Part shown: positions 55,702 through 64,000 of the stretch, piece after piece
How the letters are laid out: every line of letters starts with the position of its first letter
Numbering within the stretch: the stretch's first letter is position 1
From: Marinifilum_A sediminis
GTDB taxonomy: Bacteria > Bacteroidota > Bacteroidia > Bacteroidales > Marinifilaceae
Length of the DNA: 64,000 nucleotides
Direction of reading: 5' to 3'
NCBI GenBank assembly: GCA_947496465.1
Contig: CANMCX010000001.1
Coordinates: forward strand, 248,001-312,000
The notes under the pieces: model-generated
What the model was told of the DNA's origin: nothing
The model's database searches: none
What the model saw: the letters and a program-made list of their open reading frames with translations, nothing else
Translations under genes and position numbers: made by a program

Positions 55702-56406
55702 ATGCCTAAAATAGTATATCCCCGATCCGATCAAGATAGAATCTATTTACTAGAGAAGTGTATTTCAACAGCCAAAGCAATTCTGAATGAGGATGATCAA
55801 GTATTAGATCTTGACTACATTCATAATATTGAATTGATTTTGACTCCTTATCACACATTATACCATAGGCTCAATTCTTCAGCTGTTGATCTACTAAAGG
55901 AAACTCGAGAAAAGAACGAAACACTTTCGGACTTAAACTTTATTGTTCGTGATTTTTTCGAAGTACTCCGACGAAGAAGCAGACGCAAGAATCATTCGGA
56001 AGAAATTTTTACCATGTACGGCTTACATCTTAATGGACGAACTCCAAAGTTAAGTCAACAAGCTGAAATACTGGCTGCAGCAAGAACCATCCTTACCGGA
56101 GATAAACATGCAGTACAAAATGGATATTCCGCAATGCAAAACCCATCGGCACAAGAAGTGCAAGAGTGCTTAGAACATGCTGAAAAAGAATTTCATGAAG
56201 TTGGTCCGGCCGATCGCATATTGGATGAACAACAAAAGAAACTGCGTGCCTTTCGCATAGAAGCCGACAATTTAATTAGAGAAACTGCTACTATAATTCG
56301 GTTTGCCCTACGAAAAAGTACTCCTTCGAACCAAAGAAGAGTGATGAGACATTATGGGTTTAAATATAGGTATGGGAAGAAGGAAAAAATAGATGAACTA
56401 GATTAG
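55702..56406 (+). CDS. Hypothetical protein, helical, function unknown
   Basis: A 234-residue soluble protein with no signal peptide or membrane segment. It looks mostly helical, with charged stretches (KETREKNETLSD about 68-79, LRRRSRRKNHSEE about 90-102) and a basic C-terminus (RRVMRHYGFKYRYGKKEK). The middle contains NGRTPKLSQQAEILAAARTILTGDKHAV. I recognise no family. The basic segments would allow nucleic-acid binding but nothing proves it. It starts just beyond the divergent 42-bp array and ends 31 bp before the REP cluster at 56437. Confidence 0.6.
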   Translation: MPKIVYPRSDQDRIYLLEKCISTAKAILNEDDQVLDLDYIHNIELILTPYHTLYHRLNSSAVDLLKETREKNETLSDLNFIVRDFFEVLRRRSRRKNHSEEIFTMYGLHLNGRTPKLSQQAEILAAARTILTGDKHAVQNGYSAMQNPSAQEVQECLEHAEKEFHEVGPADRILDEQQKKLRAFRIEADNLIRETATIIRFALRKSTPSNQRRVMRHYGFKYRYGKKEKIDELD

Positions 56407-56436
56407 AGGATCGAAAGCATCTAGATGATAAAGCAT

Positions 56437-56523
56437 GTCGCGAAGTGACAAAACAATGAATAACCATTCATGAAATAGATGGGAAAGTACAAATATGAAT
56501 CCATTCCCCGAAGGGGGGTAACC
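56437..56523. repeat. REP cluster on the left of the transposase gene
   Basis: GTCGCGAAGTGAC (56437-56449), an imperfect ACCATTCATGAAATAGATGGG segment split as ACCATTCAT / AGATGGG (56463-56483), and CCCCGAAGGGGGG (56506-56518). The order matches the cluster at 49710-49789. The last palindrome ends 15 bases before the transposase start. Confidence 0.85.
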
Positions 56524-56532
56524 CAAAAAACC

Positions 56533-56982
56533 ATGAGTAGCTACAGACAAATTTACTATCACGTCATTTTTAGGACTAAGAGCAGTGAAAAAATACTCCC
56601 TCTTGATCAGCTCCAACATCTATTCGCCTACATGCACGGAATTATAAAGAATAAAAAATGTCATTTGTATCGAATAAATGGAATGGAAGATCATATTCAT
56701 ATATTCACCGATCTCCATCCAAGCATTGCTTTAGCTGATTTTATGAGAGAGTTGAAGACTTCATCATCTATTTGGCTGAAGCAAAATCATGATTTTCCTG
56801 ATTTCAAAGGCTGGGCTTCAGGATACGCTGCTCTTACAAAATCTCATCATGAGAAAGATCAAATTATAAACTACGTTAAGAATCAACAGGAACACCATAA
56901 GAAGGAATCGTTCGTTGATGAATACAGAAGGCTACTAGAAGAAGCGGGAATAGAAATTTTAGAAGAGTATTTTTTAAAATAG
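56533..56982 (+). mobile_element. REP-associated tyrosine transposase (RAYT, IS200/IS605 Y1 superfamily)
   Basis: A 149-residue Y1 HUH transposase. The HUH pair is H-I-H in MEDHIHIF (about 53-60), and the likely nucleophile Tyr is in INYVKNQQEHHKK (about 114-126). The start YRQIYYHVIFRTK is typical of the group. It is a single-gene element with no accessory gene, bounded by REP palindromes, with the nearest right-hand CCCCCTTCGGGG (56987-56998) being the reverse complement of the left-hand one (56506-56517). Relatives are mostly domesticated and spread REP sequences instead of themselves. The ATG at 56533 was chosen; an upstream start at 56479 lies in REP sequence. The protein looks intact. 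Confidence 0.88.
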
Positions 56983-57215
56983 TTTACCCCCTTCGGGGAT
57001 ATCATCACTCATGGATTAATACCACCAGTTACACGGGTGGTTATTCATGGTTTTGCCCTTTCAGGGCATAAACTTCGCATGCAAATCTAAACCCACTTAT
57101 ATAATACATTCTCTCTTTAACTCTTAAAAGTGTCACGAAGTGACTGAACTATCAGTAACCGCCCATGTAATGGGTGGTGTTTTAAAATCAAAATTCATTC
57201 CCCGCAGGGGGTAAA
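56983..57215. repeat. REP cluster on the right of the transposase gene
   Basis: In order: CCCCCTTCGGGG (56987-56998, inverted relative to the left copy), ACCACC...GGGTGGT (57021-57041), GCCCTTTCAGGGC (57055-57067), GTCACGAAGTGAC (57132-57144), CCGCCCATGTAATGGGTGG (about 57159-57177), and CCCCGCAGGGGG (57200-57211). The last three repeat the module order of the other two clusters. This fills the 291-bp gap up to the flotillin gene together with its terminator. Confidence 0.85.
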
Positions 57216-57220
57216 CCATA

Positions 57221-57248
57221 ACAAAAAAGGAGCACCAATGGTGCTCCT
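57221..57248 (-). terminator. Strong terminator of the flotillin operon
   Basis: AGGAGCACC (57228-57236) / GGTGCTCCT (57240-57248) with loop AAT, followed on the minus strand by TTTTTTGT. Confidence 0.9.
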
Positions 57249-57273
57249 ATTCAATTCTATTTACTGAAAGAGT

Positions 57274-58695
57274 TTATTCTTCCTCTTTCTTATCCTTATC
57301 AGATACATCTTCGAAATCAACCGTTTCATTGTTTTCGTCTACCTTTTTACCAAGGTAAGTTGGCAATTCCATTCCAGCCATTTTGAACAATTCTTCCATT
57401 GGAGGAATAGATCCCATCATTCCTTGCATGAAGTTAGCAGTAGATGTTTTACCATCTTTGCCACCACCATTCTCCCAAACAGTAACTTTATCAATCTTGA
57501 TGTTCTTGATAGCTTCAACCTGAGTAGAAACCAATTCTGGTAATTTATCTGCAATCATTAACATTACAGCATCCTTAGCATCGTCACCAGCGGCATTCAC
57601 AATCTTATCAAAACCTTCAGCTTGCTTACTCAAAATCTCATAGATACCTTTCGCTTCCGCTTCCATTTTCATATAAATCGCATCTGCCTCACCTTTTGCA
57701 TGACGACGCGTTTGCTCAGCAATCGCCTCTGCAGCAATCTCAATTTTCTCCTTATCAATTTGAGCTGGTACAACGATATCCGCAGTTTGAGATGCTTTAT
57801 CACGAGTTGCACGAGCTTTTTCAGCTAATTGCTCAGCAGCATAAGCTTCCTCTAATGCTCTCGCCTGAGTTACTTTCTCTGCTGCAACAGCCAAACGTTC
57901 TGCTTCCGCTTCTTTCTCTCTTCTACTCGCATCAGAATTGGCAACGGTAACTTTAGCTTTATTTTCCCCCTCTACTGCCGATGCATCAGCTGCGGCTACC
58001 TGTACACGCTGCTCCTGATGTGCGTTAGCCTCACCAATAGAACCATCACGATTCTTCTCTGCAACACTTTTCTTAGCATCATTAATTGCTTTTGCAGCTG
58101 CTTCCTTACCCAAAGCCTGAATGTATCCCGATTCATCATTGATATCGGTTACGTTCACATTGATCAGTTTTAAACCAATCTTATTCAATTCAGCTTCGAC
58201 ATTAGACGATACTGCTGCCAAAAATTTATCACGGTTGCTATTGATTTCCTCAATATCCATGGTAGCAACAACCAAACGCAACTGACCGAAAATAATATCT
58301 TTCGCTAAATTACTGATATCTTCCTGAGATAAACCTAACAAACGTTCTGCAGCATTAGTCATTACACCTGACTCTGTAGATACACCAACGGTAAATCGAG
58401 ATGGTACATCCACACGAATGTTCTGCTTACTTAAGGCATTCGTCAGATTAATTTCAATTGATATTGGTGTTAAATCCAGAAAAGCATAATCTTGAATGAC
58501 AGGAACAATGAACGCAGCTCCACCATGAATACATTTTGCCGAACGAGATTCTGTTCCACTTCCTTTACCAACTTTACCATACACAACCAATATTCGATCG
58601 GATGGACATCTTTTGTAACGTCTAAAAAAAGTTACTAATAGCACAAAAACAATGAATACCGCGAAGGCAATCAATAATACTAAATATTCTCCCAT
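57274..58695 (-). CDS. Flotillin-like SPFH/band-7 membrane scaffold protein
   Basis: A 473-residue protein. One N-terminal membrane segment (about 5-27, VLLIAFAVFIVFVLLVTFF), SPFH domain (about 30-205), then a long Ala/Glu-rich coiled coil (about 205-385, typical AE repeats of flotillins) and a tail with GGGKDGK, MMGSIPPMEELFKMAGMELP and an acidic end. Flotillins form oligomeric scaffolds in ordered membrane regions (YuaG/FloT in Bacillus). The gene is 13 bp behind a NfeD/YuaF-like gene, the classic pair. Confidence 0.93.
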   Translation of the reverse strand: MGEYLVLLIAFAVFIVFVLLVTFFRRYKRCPSDRILVVYGKVGKGSGTESRSAKCIHGGAAFIVPVIQDYAFLDLTPISIEINLTNALSKQNIRVDVPSRFTVGVSTESGVMTNAAERLLGLSQEDISNLAKDIIFGQLRLVVATMDIEEINSNRDKFLAAVSSNVEAELNKIGLKLINVNVTDINDESGYIQALGKEAAAKAINDAKKSVAEKNRDGSIGEANAHQEQRVQVAAADASAVEGENKAKVTVANSDASRREKEAEAERLAVAAEKVTQARALEEAYAAEQLAEKARATRDKASQTADIVVPAQIDKEKIEIAAEAIAEQTRRHAKGEADAIYMKMEAEAKGIYEILSKQAEGFDKIVNAAGDDAKDAVMLMIADKLPELVSTQVEAIKNIKIDKVTVWENGGGKDGKTSTANFMQGMMGSIPPMEELFKMAGMELPTYLGKKVDENNETVDFEDVSDKDKKEEE

Positions 58696-58708
58696 AGTGT
58701 TTTATTAA

Positions 58709-59296
58709 TTAATTGGGTTTTACTACTAAAATTTGATTATTTAAAATATCTACAACTTCAACAATTGCTCCTGTTGGAATTTCAGTTTCATGATCTGTAA
58801 TTGCATCTAAGGTTTGTAGCCCTTGAACTTTAATTTGTACTTTTCCCATTGCTCCGCGTTTAGCAGGAATAGGAAGATATACACTTCCAGACTTGCCTAA
58901 AGCATTTTTTATCTTCAAGCTTCCATCTTCAACTAATTTGCCCATCATATACATAATTGATGCCATAATAAACATCATTATTAATCCTGCAACAGTAGCA
59001 ATTAATGCGGAGATTCCAGGACTATATCCTGAGTGTAGACAGATAATTCCCGTCCAACCAAAAATAGTAAAGAAGGCTATTAGGTTTTTAAGACTAAGAA
59101 ATTGAAAATCGATACCACCGTCACCATCAATAGCCGTATCAGCATCTCCATCAACATCCATGTCTTCTACATCTCCACCGAAAAATGTTAGTACGGTTTG
59201 GATAACAAAAAAGAACGAAAAAAGAATGGCTATTCCCCAGAATACCTGCTCAACCATACTCATATCGCTCCACCAATTCGAAATAGATAGAATCAT
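58709..59296 (-). CDS. NfeD/YuaF-like membrane protein, flotillin partner
   Basis: A 195-residue membrane protein with three hydrophobic segments (about 15-38, 68-88 and 92-117). An acidic extracytoplasmic loop (DVEDMDVDGDADTAIDGDGG, 49-68) lies between the first two. The C-terminal OB-fold domain (about 135-195, GKSGSVYLPIPAKRGAMGKV, PTGAIVEVVDI) defines the NfeD/YuaF group. No serine-protease domain is present, so it is the short form. Such proteins work with flotillin in membrane organisation. The acidic Asp-rich loop resembles a Ca-binding repeat but has no complete motif. Confidence 0.88.
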   Translation of the reverse strand: MILSISNWWSDMSMVEQVFWGIAILFSFFFVIQTVLTFFGGDVEDMDVDGDADTAIDGDGGIDFQFLSLKNLIAFFTIFGWTGIICLHSGYSPGISALIATVAGLIMMFIMASIMYMMGKLVEDGSLKIKNALGKSGSVYLPIPAKRGAMGKVQIKVQGLQTLDAITDHETEIPTGAIVEVVDILNNQILVVKPN

Positions 59297-59420
59297 AATT
59301 ATTGTTTTTTATTTGTATGAAAATACCAATAATTATTGACCTATCATTCATTATGCTTAACTGATTTTTGTATTTTAGTTGTAATCTAAATTTCACATGT
59401 TTTTAAGTGAATTTTTACCG

Positions 59421-59452
59421 ATAAAAAAAGGAGTACCAAATGGTACTCCTTT
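59421..59452 (-). terminator. Terminator of the tricorn-like protease gene
   Basis: A perfect 11-bp stem AAAGGAGTACC (59427-59437) / GGTACTCCTTT (59442-59452) with loop AAAT, followed on the minus strand by TTTTTAT. Confidence 0.92.
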
Positions 59453-59474
59453 AATCAAATTATTGTAATATTTC

Positions 59475-62400
59475 TTACTTGATATCTTCTTCAATCCACT
59501 CAGAACGATTCGGATCAGCTGGTGCTGAAACTTTTTTCGCCTTCTTCTGCTCAAGTTCTTTCAGTAAGATCTCAACAGCTTTCTTTACGGATGGATCGAT
59601 TCCTTTAGCTACCAAATGAGGTTCATCGTAAACTTCGATATCAGGATAAACACCAATTCCTTCGATAATCCATTTCTGATTCTCATCGAAAATACCGAAT
59701 CGAGGAACGGCAATGTATCCACCATCAACCAAACCTGCATTTCCGGACATTCCAACTAATCCGCCCCAGGTACGAGTACCGATTAATGTTCCCAATCCTT
59801 TCTTTCTGAAATAGTATGGGAAAGCATCTCCACCAGATGAAGAGTAAGAGTTAATTAACATGGCTTTTGGTCCATCATGAGCAACACCAGGAGTTTGAGA
59901 TGGCTCTAATCCTCTTCTGTGCCAGTAGGACAAAACATCACGATCTAACAAATCTGCCATATGATCAGGAATAAATCCACCACCATTGTAACGGTCATCA
60001 ATAATCAAAGCTTCCTTGTCGTGATAAGCATACATTCCTCTGTGTAATTCTCTGTTTCCTTCAAATGCAGTATTCGGAACATGGATATAACCAATCTTCC
60101 CATCAGACAATTTGCTTACCATTTCACGACGTTCATTCACCCAATTTAGGTACAACAATTCCAACTCACTAGCAATTGGTTTGATAGTATAAGTTTTTGC
60201 TCCTTCGAAAGATGGTTTACTGTTCACAGTAATTTCAACAGTTTTACCTACGGTATTCTCTAAATACAAATATGGATTTACCGCAGTAGTTAATTCTTTG
60301 CCATTAATACTTAATAAGAAATCGCCCTCTTTCACATTTACACCTTGCTCGGTTAATGGAGAACGACGTGAACTGTTCCAGTTCTCTCCCCCATAAACCT
60401 TAGAGATGATATATTTCTTGTTGCTTAAGTCTGCTTGTAATTTTGCGCCTAGCAATCCTGTTTCAACAGTTTTTACTTTCTCAAAATCACCATAGTTCAC
60501 ATAGGCATGACCTGTATTGGTTTCCGAAATAATTTCGCCCAAGATGTAATCCAAATCTGCTCGATGACTGACGTAAGGCATCAGCTTAGCGTAATTGGCT
60601 TTAATTTGTGCCCAATCCACTCCGTGAAGGTTGGCAACGTAGAAATAATCTCTAAAAATACGCCATCCATCTGTATAAATCTGTTCCCATTCCTTCTTAG
60701 GATCTATCTTCATTTCAAGACCATCCAATGACAACTCACCTGCTTTTGCCTTTTGTCCGGCAGATAATCCAGTGATACCAAAAGTTGATCCTGCACGGTA
60801 CATGATCTTATCTCCATTTCCTGATAAAACTACTGAAGAAACACGATCCAAAATGACCTCATCCTTTTCTTTTTTAAGGTCGAAACGATGAAGACTACCA
60901 TTGGTTGTATACAATACACCACCTTCAACTGCATTTAAATTTCCATATCTACCAGAAGACAATGGAAGCGCAGTAATGCGATTGGTAATGCCATCAAAAT
61001 CAATCTCTACTTTTAATTTCTTTTCTTCTTTGGCTTCTTTCTTTCCTTTTTTATTTGATTTAGGAACTTCTTTCACTTCCTCTTTTACCTCCTCAACATC
61101 GTTCTTTAATGGAAATAATTTTGGTCCATCAGCCTTTAATGCCATTGCAAAAATACGAGTTGCATTATTGTACAGATAGTTGAACTCGAAACTTGAAAAG
61201 CTCAAGTTAAAGTCTCTGTTCGATGTAAAGAAAAGGAAGTTTCCATCAGTTGAAAATACAGGCTCCGAATCACTAAAAGTATCATCGGTTAGCTGAGTGT
61301 TTTTACCAGTAGAAATTTGATGTACCCAAATTGCTCCCTGTCCGTTTTTACTATCTTTCACATAGGTAATCCATTCCGAATCTGGTGAGAAATTGTAATC
61401 GTTGATCTCGTTACGTTTAGCAACATCTGCCACTTTTACTTCCCCACTTTCAACATTCAAATATTTCAGTTTTAAACTTCTATCGAAGAACAATAGGTAT
61501 TTGCTATTTGCAGACCATTTGGCATCGTACATCCATGCAGAAGATCCTGAAGTTACCTGTTTTGCTTTTGCTCCTTTTTTGTTTTCCAACAGATAAATTT
61601 CATACTCCCCTGAAGCATCTGAATAGTAGCTAATGTACTTCCCATTTGGAGACCAAGTAGGCGAAGTTTCTCTCACACCCTGTGTTTGAGTAAGATTTAT
61701 GCTAGGACCATTCTTAGCCGGAACCGAGAATATATCACCACGAGCATCAAATAAGGCACGTTTCCCTGATGGAGAAACTGCCCAACCATCTATAAAATCT
61801 TTTACATTTTTGTAATAAGGAAGTATGTTTGGATTATCGAAGTGGATGTTTACAATAACTCTTTCCTCTTTTCCTGTTTCCAAATTTAACTTGAATAACT
61901 GACCACCATTTTCATAAACCAACTGTCCATTCTCTCCCGATGGCCACATTACGTCAAATGTTTTGTGATGGGTTACCTGAGTAATTTCTTTACTGTCTAC
62001 ATCGTATTTGTATATATTCAATTTCAAATCACGATCAGATGCAAAATAAATGGCATTCTTATACCATGATGGTATTTGATCTGAACCTACAAATTTTGTA
62101 ATTCTTTCCGATTGATCATTCTCTAAATCGTAAATCCACAAATCAGCAGCTCTACCACCTTTATATCTTTTCCAAGTACGGAATTCACGACTAATTGGAG
62201 CAAAGCACATTTTCTTGGCATCCGGAGAAAACACACCAAATCCACCTTCAGGAATTTGCAATGCTTGTTCCATTCCTCCATCAATATTTACTTTGTAGTA
62301 AGTACCGTTTCTCTCTCCAAAAGCTGTACGATTCATACGAACCAATATTGATTTGCTATCCGGAGTCCAATCCAAAACGGCATTATCGAATCCACCTCTT

Positions 62401-62750
62401 GGAGGCATCATACCAACTGAATTGTAATAGGTCAATTGCTTTGGAGTACCACCTGTTGATGGCATTACAAAAACCTGACGACTTCCTGAGTATTCACCAG
62501 AGAATGCAATCCACTTGCCATCTGGTGAGATTTTTGGGAACAATTCCATTCCCATATGAGAAGTTAATCTTGTAGCATCACCTCCATTTGCATCTACCGA
62601 CCAGATATCTCCGGCATAAACAAAGGCAATAAGGTTTCCATTTACATCGGGATATCGCATTAAACGAACATCCTTTTGCGCTTGAGCATTCCCTAAAATG
62701 CTCATAAGAACGATACATAAAGCACCTATTCTTAAACTGAATTTTAGCAT
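59475..62750 (-). CDS. Tricorn-like S41 family protease
   Basis: A 1091-residue exported protease. Signal peptide ending LGNAQAQ, then TolB/WD40-like beta-propellers with repeated SPDGKWIAFSG-type blades (about 25-560), a Lys/Glu-rich linker (about 560-590, KEEVKEVPKSNKKGKKEAKEE split by short segments), the tricorn C1 region, a PDZ domain (about 800-870, KEGDFLLSINGKEL), and the S41 core with the nucleophile Ser in INSYSSSGGDAFPYYF. Tricorn proteases process oligopeptides of 6-12 residues; bacterial relatives are periplasmic. The start ATG at 62750 directly precedes the signal. It stands alone between terminators. Confidence 0.92.
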   Translation of the reverse strand: MLKFSLRIGALCIVLMSILGNAQAQKDVRLMRYPDVNGNLIAFVYAGDIWSVDANGGDATRLTSHMGMELFPKISPDGKWIAFSGEYSGSRQVFVMPSTGGTPKQLTYYNSVGMMPPRGGFDNAVLDWTPDSKSILVRMNRTAFGERNGTYYKVNIDGGMEQALQIPEGGFGVFSPDAKKMCFAPISREFRTWKRYKGGRAADLWIYDLENDQSERITKFVGSDQIPSWYKNAIYFASDRDLKLNIYKYDVDSKEITQVTHHKTFDVMWPSGENGQLVYENGGQLFKLNLETGKEERVIVNIHFDNPNILPYYKNVKDFIDGWAVSPSGKRALFDARGDIFSVPAKNGPSINLTQTQGVRETSPTWSPNGKYISYYSDASGEYEIYLLENKKGAKAKQVTSGSSAWMYDAKWSANSKYLLFFDRSLKLKYLNVESGEVKVADVAKRNEINDYNFSPDSEWITYVKDSKNGQGAIWVHQISTGKNTQLTDDTFSDSEPVFSTDGNFLFFTSNRDFNLSFSSFEFNYLYNNATRIFAMALKADGPKLFPLKNDVEEVKEEVKEVPKSNKKGKKEAKEEKKLKVEIDFDGITNRITALPLSSGRYGNLNAVEGGVLYTTNGSLHRFDLKKEKDEVILDRVSSVVLSGNGDKIMYRAGSTFGITGLSAGQKAKAGELSLDGLEMKIDPKKEWEQIYTDGWRIFRDYFYVANLHGVDWAQIKANYAKLMPYVSHRADLDYILGEIISETNTGHAYVNYGDFEKVKTVETGLLGAKLQADLSNKKYIISKVYGGENWNSSRRSPLTEQGVNVKEGDFLLSINGKELTTAVNPYLYLENTVGKTVEITVNSKPSFEGAKTYTIKPIASELELLYLNWVNERREMVSKLSDGKIGYIHVPNTAFEGNRELHRGMYAYHDKEALIIDDRYNGGGFIPDHMADLLDRDVLSYWHRRGLEPSQTPGVAHDGPKAMLINSYSSSGGDAFPYYFRKKGLGTLIGTRTWGGLVGMSGNAGLVDGGYIAVPRFGIFDENQKWIIEGIGVYPDIEVYDEPHLVAKGIDPSVKKAVEILLKELEQKKAKKVSAPADPNRSEWIEEDIK

Positions 62751-62814
62751 GTTATAAGTATTTGTAATTTGTATGGATATCAACTTTTATGTATTCAAAA
62801 TTGATGAAGTGAAG

Positions 62815-62853
62815 CTACAAAAAAAGTGGCATCCCCCTAAAGGAATACCACTT
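62815..62853 (-). terminator. Terminator of the GH97 gene
   Basis: AAGTGG (62824-62829) / CCACTT (62848-62853), with inner CC/GG pairing, followed on the minus strand by a run of seven T residues. Confidence 0.75.
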
Positions 62854-62874
62854 AAAATATTGTTAAAGTTTTAT

Positions 62875-64000
62875 CTACTTTACTTCTATCAAACTAATAG
62901 CTGCTCCACCACCAGCTGCTAAATGCAATTTCATGTTTGAATCTGCATTTACAGTTTGTTCTTTTATCTCATATTCTGTTGGGTTCTCATCCCAATGAGC
63001 ATTCTTTCCATCGATATAAAGAGTTGCTTTATACTCTTTTCCTTTTGGAAGAAAATCAAAACGGATCTCCATGTCGCGCTCATTCTCATCAGTAATAGCG
63101 CCCACAAACCAATTGTTAGATTCTCTGTCCTGACGAGCTATGGTAACAAAGTCACCAATTTCACCATTCAATACTTTCGTTTGTTCCCAATTTACAGCAA
63201 CATCGCGAATGAACTGGAATGCATCATTTCCTTTGTAGTTTTCAATCAAATCAGGAACCATTTGAATTGGGCTATTTAAAACAACGTACAAAGCCAACTG
63301 ATGTGCTAAGGTTGTATTCACCTGGTTATTTGGCTTGTGAGGTGTTAACTTGATATTGAAAATACCAGGAGTATAATCAATAGGACCAGCTAACATTCTT
63401 GTAAATGCAACAATTGGTAGATGTTCCGGAGGATTACCACCATCGCTTGCCCATGCATTAAACTCTTGTCCACGAAGTCCTTCACGTGCTATTGCATTCG
63501 GATAAGTTCTTCTTAAACCGGTTGCTTTAATAGGTTCATGAGCATTAATCGCAATCTTATTTTTTGCTCCTTTTACAATAGCTCTTCGGTAATGATTTAC
63601 CATCCACTGTCCGTGGTGGAATTCTCCTTTAGGGATGATTTTACCAACATAGCCGGTTTTAACCGAATGAATTCCCAAAGAGTTCATTAAATGGTATGCT
63701 GTATCCATTTGCTGATCGTAAGTTCTCGGAGCTGCTGAAGTTTCATGATGCATGATCAACTCCACTCCTTTTGACTTTCCGTAACGAACAACTTCAGCCA
63801 AATCATAATCTTTATAAGGAGTTACAAAATCAAAAACACCTTCACGATCTTCGAAACCAATCCAGTGTTCCCATCCAGTATTCCATCCTTCAACCAAAAT
63901 ACCACCAATATTATTTTCGGCTGCAAAATCGATTAATTCCTTAGCATATTCGGTTGTTGCACCATGTTTACCACTAGCCATATCCCAGCTTTTAGTTCCA
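62875..64000 (-). CDS. Glycoside hydrolase family 97 enzyme, 5' part outside the window
   Basis: The frame is open to the right edge, so only the C-terminal 374 or so residues of a protein of usually 640-700 residues are seen. The segment after the edge reads GTKSWDMASGKHG, part of the GH97 TIM barrel. GILVEGWNTGWEHW, MHHETSAAPRTY, INAHEPIKATGLRRTYPN with the likely catalytic Glu, and LAGPIDYTPGIF are family motifs. The final beta domain is complete. GH97 contains inverting alpha-glucosidases (SusB type, catalytic Glu pair) and retaining alpha-galactosidases (catalytic Asp); the HE motif favours the alpha-glucosidase group. No SusC/SusD is next to it in the visible part. Confidence 0.88.
   Translation of the reverse strand, partial: GTKSWDMASGKHGATTEYAKELIDFAAENNIGGILVEGWNTGWEHWIGFEDREGVFDFVTPYKDYDLAEVVRYGKSKGVELIMHHETSAAPRTYDQQMDTAYHLMNSLGIHSVKTGYVGKIIPKGEFHHGQWMVNHYRRAIVKGAKNKIAINAHEPIKATGLRRTYPNAIAREGLRGQEFNAWASDGGNPPEHLPIVAFTRMLAGPIDYTPGIFNIKLTPHKPNNQVNTTLAHQLALYVVLNSPIQMVPDLIENYKGNDAFQFIRDVAVNWEQTKVLNGEIGDFVTIARQDRESNNWFVGAITDENERDMEIRFDFLPKGKEYKATLYIDGKNAHWDENPTEYEIKEQTVNADSNMKLHLAAGGGAAISLIEVK

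Noticed and set aside
62195..62575. 126-residue protein gene on the plus strand
   Set aside because: It is antisense to conserved propeller blades of the tricorn-like protease and has no family features.

Overview
The window comes from a low-GC member of the Bacteroidota. The evidence is two SusC/SusD pairs, an ECF sigma/FecR/STN-type TonB transducer cascade, lipoboxes of the S-S-C type, A-rich instead of Shine-Dalgarno start contexts, and one TAnnTTTG-type -7 box. A marine Bacteroidales relative (Marinifilaceae or Marinilabiliales type) is my inference from general gene content; no rRNA is present to test it. No tRNA, rRNA or CRISPR array was found.

Left part (1-16.5 kb). A very AT-rich HEPN-STAND NTPase (candidate defence or stress protein) is followed by a HU-HIG DNA-binding protein. 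Then comes a minus-strand polysaccharide-utilisation locus read as sigma factor (16457) - FecR - SusC with STN domain - SusD - GH18-like binding protein - DUF1735/LamG lipoprotein - EndoH-type GH18 - Ig-like lipoprotein. Its gene order resembles Bacteroides loci for N-glycans: one GH18 keeps the catalytic Asp/Glu pair and its neighbour has lost the Asp.

Middle part (16.8-30.4 kb). A TonB-dependent receptor and a PepSY membrane protein lie behind a clear cobalamin riboswitch. Next are glycerate kinase, a PaaI-like thioesterase, a TolC/RND/adaptor efflux operon, a DUF493 protein and an aldose 1-epimerase.

Right part (30.4-52 kb). All genes are on the plus strand: SusC/SusD, a split LysO-type lysine exporter, Xaa-Pro aminopeptidase, an ornithine-cyclodeaminase-family reductase, DPP-IV-type peptidase, a trans-3-hydroxy-L-proline dehydratase (Cys/Thr active-site pair), an S37 prolyl peptidase, a C69 dipeptidase, a GH2 beta-galactosidase and a GH63-type alpha-glucosidase. 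Taken together these fit the uptake and breakdown of glycosylated, hydroxyproline-containing peptides such as collagen (especially type IV). This is the strongest candidate for an undescribed system here, and it is an inference. Two of its transcription units carry a similar leader element, and one is preceded by a 42-bp tandem array.

Far right (52-64 kb). M16 peptidase, a second and unrelated 42-bp tandem array that is open on the minus strand, an unknown protein, a REP-associated transposase with three REP clusters, a flotillin/NfeD pair, a tricorn-like protease and the 3' part of a GH97 enzyme that runs off the window.
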